From Pseudomonas sp. LD120 (GTDB lineage: Bacteria; Pseudomonadota; Gammaproteobacteria; Pseudomonadales; Pseudomonadaceae): a stretch of DNA of 64,000 nucleotides. Below, piece by piece: positions 34,295 to 42,835 of the stretch. The notes beneath the pieces are model-generated. The model was not told where the DNA came from. It saw only the letters and a program-made list of their open reading frames with translations, and searched no databases. Where the stretch lies: contig NZ_WVHL01000005.1 in assembly GCF_009861525.1 (NCBI RefSeq), positions 2,418,001 to 2,482,000 on the forward strand, written 5' to 3'. The stretch's first letter is position 1. The number at the start of each line of letters is the position of its first letter. Made by a program: the position numbers and the translations under genes.

Positions 34295-36148
34295 CTAGAG
34301 TTCGAGGCTGACGTCGTACTCGCTCAGCCAGGTGTTGAGGCCGACCGCCAGCTCCATGCCCATGCGCTCGTACATGGGCGAGACACTGCCGAGCGGCTTG
34401 GCCAGGGTTTGCTGGATACGGCCGCTGTCAAGCAGGGGCGTCACCGGCGCGTTGCGGTCCGCCTGGATGGCGGCCAGGGCATCACGCAGCGCCTGCTCAT
34501 AGGCCGGGTCCTGGGTCGAGGGGTAGGGGCTCTTGACCCGCTCGCTGATTGACCCCGGGAGCAGGTCGCGAGTCGCCGCGCGCAGGATGCTTTTCTCCCG
34601 CCCGTCGAAGGCCTTCATCGCCCAAGGGATGTTGAAGGCGTACTCGACCAGGCGGTGATCACAGAAGGGCACTCGCACCTCGAGGCCGACGGCCATGCTC
34701 ATGCGGTCCTTGCGGTCGAGCAGGGTCTGCACGAAACGGGTCAGGTTGACGTAGCTCATTTGCCGCATGCGCTGGTCGACCGCGCTTTCGCCCGGCAGTA
34801 CCGGCGCCTCGGCAATGGCCTGGGTGTAGCTGTCGCGCAGGAAGCTGTGCATGTCGAGCTGGGTCAGCAGTCCTGGATCGAACAGGGTCTTACCGTCGAA
34901 GTACTTGCCGGTCACCGAAGTCAGCCAGGGGAAGGTGTCGGCCTGGATCGCCTCCGGGTCGTGGAACCAGCGGTAGCCGCCGAACACCTCGTCCGCGCTC
35001 TCGCCGGACAGCGCCACGGTCGAGTGCTTGCGCACCTCCTGGAACAGTCGGTAGAGCGATGACCACATGTCGCCCCAGAAGGCCGGTGGCAGGTCGAGGG
35101 CGCGAACGATCTGCGCGCGCAACGCCGGATCGGCCAGCTCGCGGCTGTCGAGGACGATCTCTTGGTGGCTGGAGCGGATCATCTCCACCAGGTCGCGCAC
35201 GAAGGGCGCATCCGGCGTCCCCCGCACGGCGTCGCCGGTGAAGCCGCTGCCGTGGTCGACGAAGTCGACGGAGAAGGAGCGGATGTTCTCCTTGCCGGCG
35301 GCCAGCAGCTTCTTCGACGCCAGCGCAGTGATGATCGAGGAGTCGAGGCCGCCGGAGAGCAGGCTGCACAGCGGCACGTCGGCGACGATCTGGCGGTCGA
35401 CGATGTCCTCCAGCAGATCGCGGGTATGGCGGATGGTCTCGTCCAGCGTGTGTTCGTGCTCGCGCGCCTCCAGCTTCCAGTAGTGGCGACGGCCCAGACC
35501 CTGGCGGTTGATGCGCACGATCTCGCCGGGCATCACCTCGCGCATGCCATCGAACACGGCATGGCCTGGCGTCTTCACCATCTCCAGGATTTCGCGCAGG
35601 CCGTCTGTACGCACTTTGCGCGGCACCAGCGGGTTAGCCAGTAGTGCCTTGGGCTCGGAGCCGAACACCACGCCGTCGGAGGTGGGGAAGTAGTACAGCG
35701 GCTTGACGCCCATGCGGTCGCGGATCAGCAGCAGCTCCTGCGAACGCAGATCCCAGATGGCGAAGGCATACATGCCATTGAGCCGCTCGACGAAGGCTTC
35801 GCCCCATTCGATATAGGCGCGCAGCACCACCTCGGTGTCGCTGCGTGTCTCGAAGCGGTGGCCGAGTCGCTGCAGCTCGGTGCGCAGCTCGCGGAAGTTG
35901 TAGACCTCGCCGCTGTAGGTGATCGCGGCGACCTCGCGCGGGCCACCGTGCATCGCCGTCATCGGTTGGCGACCACCCTCCAGGTCGATGATCGACAGCC
36001 GCCGATGGCCAAGGCCGACCGGCCCATCGATCCACAGTCCGCCGGCATCCGGCCCGCGCAGTGTCATGGTTTCGGTCATGCGCTGCAGGGTGTCGCGTTG
36101 CGTCTCCAGGTTCTGGCTGTAGGACAGCCATCCAGCGATTCCACACAT
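34295..36148 (-). CDS. asnB: Glutamine-hydrolysing asparagine synthetase homologue
   Basis: A 617-residue AsnB-type enzyme. Met is followed by the glutaminase nucleophile Cys2 (MCGIAGW), and the N-terminal amidotransferase domain has RGPDAGG and YSGEVYNFREL. The synthetase domain has the ATP loop LLSGGLDSSIITAL and the DKSGESADEVFGGY-type segment, here LSGESADEVFGG. AAGGAG precedes the ATG at 36148. Such enzymes adenylate a carboxylate and transfer ammonia from glutamine, making asparagine or, in biosynthetic clusters, other amides. It lies 22 nt after the oxidoreductase. In this context it may amidate the ALAS-derived carboxylate. Confidence 0.85.
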   Translation of the reverse strand: MCGIAGWLSYSQNLETQRDTLQRMTETMTLRGPDAGGLWIDGPVGLGHRRLSIIDLEGGRQPMTAMHGGPREVAAITYSGEVYNFRELRTELQRLGHRFETRSDTEVVLRAYIEWGEAFVERLNGMYAFAIWDLRSQELLLIRDRMGVKPLYYFPTSDGVVFGSEPKALLANPLVPRKVRTDGLREILEMVKTPGHAVFDGMREVMPGEIVRINRQGLGRRHYWKLEAREHEHTLDETIRHTRDLLEDIVDRQIVADVPLCSLLSGGLDSSIITALASKKLLAAGKENIRSFSVDFVDHGSGFTGDAVRGTPDAPFVRDLVEMIRSSHQEIVLDSRELADPALRAQIVRALDLPPAFWGDMWSSLYRLFQEVRKHSTVALSGESADEVFGGYRWFHDPEAIQADTFPWLTSVTGKYFDGKTLFDPGLLTQLDMHSFLRDSYTQAIAEAPVLPGESAVDQRMRQMSYVNLTRFVQTLLDRKDRMSMAVGLEVRVPFCDHRLVEYAFNIPWAMKAFDGREKSILRAATRDLLPGSISERVKSPYPSTQDPAYEQALRDALAAIQADRNAPVTPLLDSGRIQQTLAKPLGSVSPMYERMGMELAVGLNTWLSEYDVSLEL

Positions 36149-36170
36149 AGTCGTTCTCCTTGTGATTGAG

Positions 36171-37241
36171 TTACCCGAGGCTTTCCAGATCGTTGTCCTC
36201 GGCCAGCAGTACGCGCGTCTCGCCATGGACGTAGCGCGTCGGTGCTGGGGTTTGGGCATGGGTTTCCAGGTCGTTGAGCAGGCGCTGCAACGCCATTGCG
36301 GTGTCGATACCGGCGAAGGGCTGACGGGGCGGCTCCTTGAGCGCCACGGCGCGCACCACCTGCCGGCACAGCCGCGAGAGCTTGTGCAGGGTGTCCAGCC
36401 CTGGCTCGTCGGGGGCGGTGGCGAACTCGTGCAGCAGCTCCTCGGCGCCGTTGGCGCCGCGTGTCCAGATGCGCAACTGGTCGTGATCCCAGCGCGGGGT
36501 GTCGAACACCAGCCGCGCATGGATCAGCCGGGCGTCGCGGTCGACGAAGCTGAAATCCACGGTGCGCTGACGCACGATGTTGACGAAGCTGGCGTAGCCG
36601 GTGACCCGCGCCTCGCCCAGGCCGGCGGTGAGTTGCACGCTGTCGAGTACCTCTGCGCCGGAGATGGAGAAGTCCGAGCGCACGCCGAGCACACCATCGA
36701 GCTGGAGCTGGCCGCCACGCGGGCAGATCCAGTCGAGCAGATCCAAGGCATGGATCACCTCGCTGGTCACGCCGCAGGTGGGGCGGTAGTCGTTGATGCG
36801 GTCCTTGCCCCAGTGGAAGTTGGCGCGCACCAGCTGCCAGCCGTGGCGCTCGACCCACTCGCGCAACTGCTGGGTTGCGTCCGAATAGCGCTCCACCAGA
36901 TCCAGGGCAAAGCCGCCGACCTGATCCAATGCGCCGAGCAGCTCCTCCAAGTCGTCACCGGGCGTGACCAGCGGCTTCTCGCAGAGCACGAACCCTCTGT
37001 AGCCGGCCAGTTGCTTTAGCACAGGCGCATGGCTGTGGTCGTTGACACTGACCACCACAATGTCCGGCGCGAACACCTGCAGCGCCCGGCCGACGCTGTC
37101 GAAGTAGGGCAGTTCGGTCGCCTTCTGCCGGCGCCCGACATAGGCCAGCGACAGCGGCAGGCCAGTGCTCATGGCGATATGCTCGAAGGCGCGGCGGTAG
37201 CGGTTGCCGGCGTAGCCCAGGCCGATGATCAGGATCTTCAT
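36171..37241 (-). CDS. Gfo/Idh/MocA-family NAD(P)-dependent oxidoreductase
   Basis: A 356-residue enzyme with a Rossmann start KILIIGLGYAGNRYRRAF and the family EKP motif in FVLCEKPLVTP (about residue 95). The C-terminal part is the expected alpha/beta dimerisation domain but has drifted from sugar enzymes. Its ATG overlaps the GNAT stop (ATGA). It probably reduces or oxidises the keto intermediate made by the ALAS-like enzyme. The family is clear; the substrate is inferred only from the operon. Confidence 0.8.
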   Translation of the reverse strand: MKILIIGLGYAGNRYRRAFEHIAMSTGLPLSLAYVGRRQKATELPYFDSVGRALQVFAPDIVVVSVNDHSHAPVLKQLAGYRGFVLCEKPLVTPGDDLEELLGALDQVGGFALDLVERYSDATQQLREWVERHGWQLVRANFHWGKDRINDYRPTCGVTSEVIHALDLLDWICPRGGQLQLDGVLGVRSDFSISGAEVLDSVQLTAGLGEARVTGYASFVNIVRQRTVDFSFVDRDARLIHARLVFDTPRWDHDQLRIWTRGANGAEELLHEFATAPDEPGLDTLHKLSRLCRQVVRAVALKEPPRQPFAGIDTAMALQRLLNDLETHAQTPAPTRYVHGETRVLLAEDNDLESLG

Positions 37242-37741
37242 GCCGAGGCCTCCTGACGGATCAGCAGGCGCTCGTCGCTGACGGCGAAGCCGAGGGTCTG
37301 GTACAGCGTGCCGGCATCCGCGGTGCTCTGCAGCACCACGCAGTCGACGCCGCGGTTGGCGAACCAGCGCAGCAGGTGCTGCATCAGTTGCTTGGCGATG
37401 CCACGGCCCCGCCACTGCGGTTCCACCACCACCGACTGCACCCAGCCGGACAGGCCGTTAAGGCAGCCCGGTGCCGGCGCGCGTTGGTCGATGATGGCGG
37501 TTGCGCAGCCCAGCACCTGGCCGGAATCCCTGTGCTCGGCGGCGAGGATCTGCACGCAGTCGCTGTCGTTCAGGCGGCTATTCAGCCAGGTTCGGTAGGC
37601 CGCCCACCAGCGCGTCGCGTCCTCCGGCGTCTTGCTCGAATAGCTGGCGTTGGTGCCGTCCAGCAGATACGCGCGCAGCTCCACCAAACGGGCCAGGTCG
37701 GCCTGGTTCGCCGGACGTACTGTGAAGAAGGACTGTTCCAT
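37238..37741 (-). CDS. GNAT-family N-acetyltransferase
   Basis: A 167-residue acetyltransferase. The acetyl-CoA site VVEPQWRGRGIAKQLMQHLL (motif A, Q/RxxGxG/A) is intact, with motif B near the C-terminus (AGTLYQTLGF). It starts one base after the ALAS stop, so the two are almost certainly coupled. In alaremycin biosynthesis an ALAS homologue is likewise paired with an acetyltransferase, which suggests N-acetylation of an aminoketone here. Confidence 0.82.
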   Translation of the reverse strand: MEQSFFTVRPANQADLARLVELRAYLLDGTNASYSSKTPEDATRWWAAYRTWLNSRLNDSDCVQILAAEHRDSGQVLGCATAIIDQRAPAPGCLNGLSGWVQSVVVEPQWRGRGIAKQLMQHLLRWFANRGVDCVVLQSTADAGTLYQTLGFAVSDERLLIRQEASA

Positions 37742-37742
37742 C

Positions 37743-38975
37743 TCAGGCCACCTCCGCAGCAAACACCTCGGATGCCAATGGGATGCTGAAGTGGTCGAAG
37801 GTCTCGCGCAGCGACACTGCCAGGTGCTCGATCTGCGCATCGCTGTGGTTCGGCGTGGCGTTGACGCGGAAGCGCTCGGTCCCTACCGGCACAGATGGAT
37901 AGTTGATCGGCTGCAGGTACACACCATGGTTATGCAGCAGGCGTTCGGCAGCTGCCTTGCAGCGCTTGGCTTCACCTACCCGCACCGGTAGCACGTGGGT
38001 CTGCGAGCAGGGCATCACCGGCACGTCATGGTGCTTGAGGCGCTCGCGCAGCTTGGCGGTCTGGGCATGCAGGCGATCACGCTCGGTACTGCTGGCCTTG
38101 AGGTGCTCGACGCTGGCCAGGCAGCCTGCGGTGATCGCCGGCGGCAGTGAGGTGGTGAAGATGAAACCTGTGGCGAAGGAGCGCACGGCATCGACGATCA
38201 CCTGGGTCGCGGCGATATAGCCGCCGATTACGCCGATGGCCTTGGCCATGGTGCCCTGGATGATGTCCACCTGATTGGCTACGCCCAACTCGGCGGCAAT
38301 ACCGGCGCCGCGCGGGCCGTACATACCCACTGCATGCACCTCGTCGAGGTAGGTGAGGGCGTTGTAGCGCTTGGCGATCGCAACGATTTCGGCGATTGGG
38401 GCGATGTCCCCATCCATCGAGTAGATCGACTCGAACACCACAATCTTCGGCTGACCCAGCGGGTAGCTGGCGAGAATCTGCTCCAGATGCTCGACGTCGT
38501 TATGGCGGAAGATCTTGCGCTCGTTGGGCGTCGAGCGAATGCCGTTGACGATGGAGGCGTGGTTCAGTTCGTCACTGATTACTACGCAATCGGGGATACG
38601 CCGCAGCAGACACTGGAGAGTGGCGTCGTTGGAGCCAAAGCCGGTGGGGAAAACCAGCGCCGCTTCCTTGTCGTGCCAGTCGGCCAGGCTCGCCTCCAGG
38701 CTGGCGTACACCTCGTGCGAGCCGCCAATATTACGCGATCCGCCGGAGCCCGCTCCGTAGGTCTCCAACGCATCGTGCATCTGTTCGCGCACTGCAGGAT
38801 GTTGCGACATCCCGAGGTAGTCATTGCTGCACCAGACCACCACCGGTTCTTGCTCGCGGCCATCCAGCTTGGCCAGCGGGTACTGGCCGCAGATGCGGCT
38901 CAGGGTAGTGAAGGTGCGGTACTGGTTGGAGGACTTCAGTGTCTCCAGTTGTTCCCGAAGAAGTGCTTGGTACAT
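37743..38975 (-). CDS. 5-Aminolevulinate synthase-like PLP enzyme (specialised-metabolism type)
   Basis: A 410-residue alpha-oxoamine synthase closest to ALAS: WCSNDYLGMSQHP, DELNHASIVNGIRS, FESIYSMDGDIAPIAEI, YLDEVHAVGMYGPRGAGIA and the PLP lysine in QGTMAKAIGVIGGYIA. ALAS condenses glycine with succinyl-CoA. The usual loop TRNISGT reads SRNIGGS, replacing a residue that shapes substrate choice, while the adjacent Asn is kept. Pseudomonas makes ALA from glutamyl-tRNA, so this enzyme is not expected for heme. It is first in the leftward operon, preceded by GGAGATAAACGG. Alternatives such as KBL, BioF or CqsA fit less well. Confidence 0.88.
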   Translation of the reverse strand: MYQALLREQLETLKSSNQYRTFTTLSRICGQYPLAKLDGREQEPVVVWCSNDYLGMSQHPAVREQMHDALETYGAGSGGSRNIGGSHEVYASLEASLADWHDKEAALVFPTGFGSNDATLQCLLRRIPDCVVISDELNHASIVNGIRSTPNERKIFRHNDVEHLEQILASYPLGQPKIVVFESIYSMDGDIAPIAEIVAIAKRYNALTYLDEVHAVGMYGPRGAGIAAELGVANQVDIIQGTMAKAIGVIGGYIAATQVIVDAVRSFATGFIFTTSLPPAITAGCLASVEHLKASSTERDRLHAQTAKLRERLKHHDVPVMPCSQTHVLPVRVGEAKRCKAAAERLLHNHGVYLQPINYPSVPVGTERFRVNATPNHSDAQIEHLAVSLRETFDHFSIPLASEVFAAEVA

Positions 38976-39131
38976 CCGTTTATCTCCTTAGCAAATGGGT
39001 GACACGTCTCTGCTGACTTCCTCATCTAGCGAGAGCCCTGGCCCGGGCATTTACGGCCAGGTCGAGGTATTCTTCTCGGGATTTATAGGGGTTACAATTT
39101 GACTGTTTATCCTAGTACTGGAGGTAACCGG
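38976..39131. promoter_or_regulatory. Divergent promoter region between ALAS operon and XRE regulator
   Basis: A 156-base gap from which the leftward biosynthetic operon and the rightward regulator are both read. It holds the ribosome-binding sequences of both genes and presumably the regulator's operator. No clear palindrome longer than about 6 bases was found by eye. Confidence 0.5.
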
Positions 39132-39986
39132 ATGAGCGCGCCTCGCACAGCTGAACGCACTCGGGTAGAGCTGGCCGAATTCCTGCGTAGTCGCCGCGAA
39201 CGCATTTCGCCGGCGGAGGTGGGGCTGCCTTCAGGTGGCCGGAGACGCACGCCTGGGCTGCGCCGCGAGGAAGTCGCGGCCCTGGCCGGGGTGGGTTTGT
39301 CGTGGTACACCTGGCTTGAGCAGGGGCGGGACATCAGCGTGTCTGCGACCTTCCTCGACAACCTTTCGCGCACGCTCAAGCTGGATGCCACCGAGCGTCG
39401 CCACCTGTTCCTGCTGGCTCACCAGCGTCTGCCGCCAGAGCCGGGCAAGACCTGGTGCACGGTGCCTGCGCTGATTCATCGCCTGATGGGGGATCTGCCG
39501 TCACGTCCGGCTTACGTGCTCAACCTGCGCTGGGATGTGCTGGCCTGGAATGCTGCTGCGGACCGGGTGTTTGGCTTCTCCGCGCTGCCGGCGGATCGCC
39601 GCAACCTGTTGTGGATGCTGTTCACCAGCCCGGCCATGCGTGAGTTGTTCAACCCTTGGGATGAGCAGGCGCTGCAGATCCTCTCCAGCTTCCGCCGCGA
39701 CTTCGTGCGGGCGACCCAGGATCCGGATATCGCTGCGCTGGTGAAGGATCTGGAGAAGGCCTCGCCGGACTTCAGGGAATGGTGGCGGCAGCAGGACATC
39801 CACGGCCCGTGCCAGGGGATCCGGCATCTGAAGATCGATTCGGTCGGCCAGGTGGTGTTCGAACACACCATGCTGACCATCGACGAAGATCGCCATCTGC
39901 GCCTGGTTTACTACGCGGCCAAGGAAGGCATGCCGCAGAGCCGAGACTTCGAGCAGTGGCTACAGCAGGAGCCGGCGATGGTATAA
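39132..39986 (+). CDS. XRE-family regulator with MmyB-like ligand domain
   Basis: A 284-residue protein. The helix-turn-helix is recognised by RRTPGLRREEVAALAGVGLSW and the stretch SATFLDNLSRTLKLDATERRHLF (about residues 35-100). The C-terminal PAS-like MmyB domain includes YVLNLRWDVLAWNAAADRVF. The ATG at 39132 has GGAGGT at good spacing; the upstream start at 39099 does not. It is divergent from the ALAS operon, which it likely controls. It ends 17 nt from the relaxase stop. Confidence 0.87.
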   Translation: MSAPRTAERTRVELAEFLRSRRERISPAEVGLPSGGRRRTPGLRREEVAALAGVGLSWYTWLEQGRDISVSATFLDNLSRTLKLDATERRHLFLLAHQRLPPEPGKTWCTVPALIHRLMGDLPSRPAYVLNLRWDVLAWNAAADRVFGFSALPADRRNLLWMLFTSPAMRELFNPWDEQALQILSSFRRDFVRATQDPDIAALVKDLEKASPDFREWWRQQDIHGPCQGIRHLKIDSVGQVVFEHTMLTIDEDRHLRLVYYAAKEGMPQSRDFEQWLQQEPAMV

Positions 39987-40003
39987 GCCCCAGCGCCGAT
40001 TGC

Positions 40004-41962
40004 TCAACCAATCGATGGCCCGCGCTGGCGACCCAGTTGCCAGGACGCACTGTTGCCCTGAATCACTGCCGATACGCTCTGTCCGAGCTTCTGCTCGATC
40101 ACCGGCTTCCAGGGCACCAGGCTGAAGCCGATGCCATCGTCGAGCAGGGCATAACGGCCGCTGGCCAGTTGCACGCTGCGTCGGTAGACGCCGCTGACGC
40201 GCTTACCCTCAACCGCCGGGCGGTACTGCATGCCCGTCTGCGCAGAGATCTCACGCGCCGTTTCCGCCAGCTCCCGCCCGCGCAAGGTGGCCAGCAGGTT
40301 GCGTGCAAGCACTACGCGTTGGCCCTGGCGTTGGGCCAGGCCCTGTTCCACCAGGAAGTCGGCACGTTGTCGCAACGCTTCGCGTACCTCCTTGCCGAAA
40401 CCTTGGTCGATCAGCTCGCGGTTACCACCGAGCAGCTGCTGGTCCAGCCAGGTCGCGCCGACGGCGCGGACTTGCTGCTCAAGGGGCAGCGGAGTGCGCA
40501 GCTCGACGGCGACGTCGCCCAGGCGGCGGGCGTCATGCTGCCGACCTTGCTCGGGCAGATCGGCCGGCAACCGCCAGACGCCCTCGGCCAACCGCTCGAC
40601 GATGCCGGCCCGGCACAGGGCTTCGAGGCGGCGCACATGACGCTCGACCAGTGCCTCAGGATCATCTCCGTCGCTCGACCGCGAGCGTGCCAGGGCCAGG
40701 TGATGATCGGTGCGATAGAGGCCGTCCGAAGCCACAGAAACAATCGACCGATCCACCGCGCGCGGTTCGCTCAGGCTGCGTGTTTCCACCACGCCGCCGA
40801 TGGGGTAGTCAGCCAGCTCCGCGCGGGCGGGCAGGGCCAGGTAATGCGCCTTGCCGTCGAGCCCGTCGACCACCAAATAGCCACGGTCGTTTAGCTCATC
40901 GGCCAGCCCCTTGGCCACGATCCGGCCGACCACCCCGGGAGTGCCCTTGCCCGGCTCGAAGACCGCCAGCTCGCGCTGCCGGCTACCCATGGCCCGCTGC
41001 ATCGTACGCACGATATCGCCGCGCTCACCCATGGCGCGCAAGGTGGACTCAGCGTCCTCCCGCAGAAGCCATTGCCCGGGCCGAACTTCATGAGCCAGTT
41101 CAAATTTCTGCAACTGCTGCAAGCGGCCGATCAGCAGTTGCCGACGTGGATGGTTGGCAAGTGTCTTCAGGCTCAGACCGCCGGCCAGGCGTTCGCGTAT
41201 CAGGGTGCGATCCAGGCTGGTGAAACGCTCCTGCTGTACCTCGCGCTGCAGGCTCTGTTGGATCTCCAGTTCGGTACGCGGCCCCAGCCATTCGGTGGAC
41301 AGCTCCGCGGCGCGGTTGCGCATGCCCTCGGTGATGTAGTCGCGGGCGATCACCAGGTCCTTGCCGGTGTCGTCCTTGCCGCGTAGGACGATGTGGGTGT
41401 GCGGGTTGTCGGTGTTCCAATGATCGACCGCCACCCAGTCGAGGCGGGTGCCGAGGTCGGCCTCCATCCGGCTCATCAGGTGGCGGGTGTAGGTGCGTAG
41501 GTCGTCGAGCAGCTCGACATCCTCGGGCGAGACGATAAAGCGAAACTGGTGGCGGTCGTCCCGGCCACGTTCCTCGAACGCATTGAGGTCGGCCTGGTCG
41601 GTCAGTGGCCCATAGGCCTGGCCCGGATCGCCCTCACGACTGACGCCGTCGCGCTCGATGTAGCGCAGGTGGCTGAGCGTCGAGCGCCTGCCGGCCTGGC
41701 GCAGGTTTACCAGGCGCGTCTTGATGGTGACGCGACGGGCATTGGACGGCAGTTGCTGCGCGCTGAAGCGAGCAGCGACATGGCCACGGCCGAGGCGGGC
41801 GCCGGGCTGGTGGCCCGCCTTGCCCGCCTTGCGCGGCTTGCCGGTGCCAGCCTTGTTGGACTGGCGCAGAACCTGGTTGACGAAAGGTTGGCCGCGTTGC
41901 TGCGGCTTGCCCGGCTGCGGGCGAAAGCGTAATTCGTCGTCCTGACGGCTTCCCTTGCTCAT
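40004..41962 (-). CDS. MOB-P-type relaxase (TraI/VirD2-like, DUF3363) of a Tn4371-type element
   Basis: A 652-residue relaxase. The basic N-terminus leads to the nickase domain with the metal-binding motif NPHTHIVLRG (about residues 185-195) and HLRYIERDGVSREG. The long C-terminal part is of DUF3363 type. It would nick oriT and pilot the strand in conjugation. The traF-type gene lies upstream with a 348-nt gap holding a candidate oriT; traG should follow directly but is 39 kb away. The frame is full length for this family. Confidence 0.88.
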   Translation of the reverse strand: MSKGSRQDDELRFRPQPGKPQQRGQPFVNQVLRQSNKAGTGKPRKAGKAGHQPGARLGRGHVAARFSAQQLPSNARRVTIKTRLVNLRQAGRRSTLSHLRYIERDGVSREGDPGQAYGPLTDQADLNAFEERGRDDRHQFRFIVSPEDVELLDDLRTYTRHLMSRMEADLGTRLDWVAVDHWNTDNPHTHIVLRGKDDTGKDLVIARDYITEGMRNRAAELSTEWLGPRTELEIQQSLQREVQQERFTSLDRTLIRERLAGGLSLKTLANHPRRQLLIGRLQQLQKFELAHEVRPGQWLLREDAESTLRAMGERGDIVRTMQRAMGSRQRELAVFEPGKGTPGVVGRIVAKGLADELNDRGYLVVDGLDGKAHYLALPARAELADYPIGGVVETRSLSEPRAVDRSIVSVASDGLYRTDHHLALARSRSSDGDDPEALVERHVRRLEALCRAGIVERLAEGVWRLPADLPEQGRQHDARRLGDVAVELRTPLPLEQQVRAVGATWLDQQLLGGNRELIDQGFGKEVREALRQRADFLVEQGLAQRQGQRVVLARNLLATLRGRELAETAREISAQTGMQYRPAVEGKRVSGVYRRSVQLASGRYALLDDGIGFSLVPWKPVIEQKLGQSVSAVIQGNSASWQLGRQRGPSIG

Positions 41963-42310
41963 GTTTTGACTCCTCCAAGTTGATCGCAGTACGGCGTATC
42001 AGGCACTCTTCCCAGCCAGTGAAACTGCAGGGCGAGCACAATTTCGGCACCTGGCGACACCGGCGCCGTGTCGCCGCCACCCCCGTGCAGACTGCTTTTC
42101 GGGCCAACGAAGTGCCGCCCCCTTTTATCTTGCCCTCCGCTTTTTCCGTGCCTTTGCGCTGCTGAGCTGGGTAATCAGGAGAGGCGGGACGGCGACTTCC
42201 AAAGCTCCTGGCCGGCAGGCGAGGGCAGAAGTATCTGCAGACAGGCGGCGCGCGAGTACGCACACCGAGCACACGCATTCGGCACGCAGATCGATACGGA
42301 AAAGGTCTAT
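41963..42310. other. Gap between traF and relaxase; possible oriT region
   Basis: About 350 bases with no supported gene. It contains the perfect inverted repeat at 42053-42075. Position directly upstream of a relaxase gene is where many conjugative elements keep their transfer origin. Confidence 0.4.
42053..42075. repeat. Perfect 8-bp inverted repeat (oriT candidate)
   Basis: GGCGACAC, 7-base spacer CGGCGCC, then GTGTCGCC. It lies 91 bp upstream of the relaxase start. It has no T-run, so a terminator is less likely. Confidence 0.45.
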
Positions 42311-42835
42311 TCATCGGCGCGACTCCAGCCACAGGGGTTGCGCCCGACCGATCACCGCGTCGACAGACACCAGGCCGAAGTAGCGGCTGTCGAATGACGC
42401 CGGGTTGCTGCTGAGCAGGAACAGCTCGTCGCCAACCAGACGCCGGCAGGCTTGCCAGGTTGGCTGCGCGCGCCCTTGTCGATCCCACCTCATACGCCTG
42501 GCAACCACGATGCCATCGATAAGCACCTGACTGCCCAGAGCACATACCCGTTGCGGCGCCGTCGCCGCCACGGTCTTCAGCAACGGCACGTTCGCCGGCA
42601 GGTAGCCGCGCTGAGCCGCCAGCGAACTCACCTCCGGCGGCAGGCGAACCAGTACCAGATCGCCCGGCGCCAACGAGCCGGCCGACGAAATGCGGTACCA
42701 GCCGACGGGCACGCTGTCGGAGGCGTTGTAGATCAGCCGTGGTGGCGACGTCGCAATCGTTGCCCAACCTATTGCTGCCAGGCTGCAGGCGAGCAGCGCC
42801 AGTGGCCACCGTACGCCGAGAGCACCCGGCGTCAT
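42311..42835 (-). CDS. traF: TraF-type S26 conjugative signal peptidase
   Basis: A 174-residue membrane protease. After an N-terminal helix (LALLACSLAAIGWATIA) comes the serine region NASDSVPVGWYR, then the general-base lysine region NVPLLKTVAA, and the C-terminal SFDSRYFG motif of S26 peptidases. TraF-type proteins cyclise or process the pilin for mating. Its ATG overlaps the stop of the upstream ribbon-helix-helix gene (ATGA). Confidence 0.87.
   Translation of the reverse strand: MTPGALGVRWPLALLACSLAAIGWATIATSPPRLIYNASDSVPVGWYRISSAGSLAPGDLVLVRLPPEVSSLAAQRGYLPANVPLLKTVAATAPQRVCALGSQVLIDGIVVARRMRWDRQGRAQPTWQACRRLVGDELFLLSSNPASFDSRYFGLVSVDAVIGRAQPLWLESRR

Noticed and set aside
34295..36520. 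741-residue frame for the asparagine synthetase
   Set aside because: The enzyme must start at MCG to expose Cys2; the extra 124 residues overlap the oxidoreductase gene in another frame.
37743..38975. ALAS as a heme-pathway gene
   Set aside because: Pseudomonas uses glutamyl-tRNA reductase, and the gene lies in an operon with acetyltransferase, amide-forming enzyme and exporter, so heme supply is an unlikely role.
39779..40894. 371-codon rightward frame over the relaxase and XRE genes
   Set aside because: Shadow of two well-supported genes; no domain.
41634..42809. 391-codon leftward frame across traF and relaxase starts
   Set aside because: Overlaps two recognised genes in another frame and has no family sequence.
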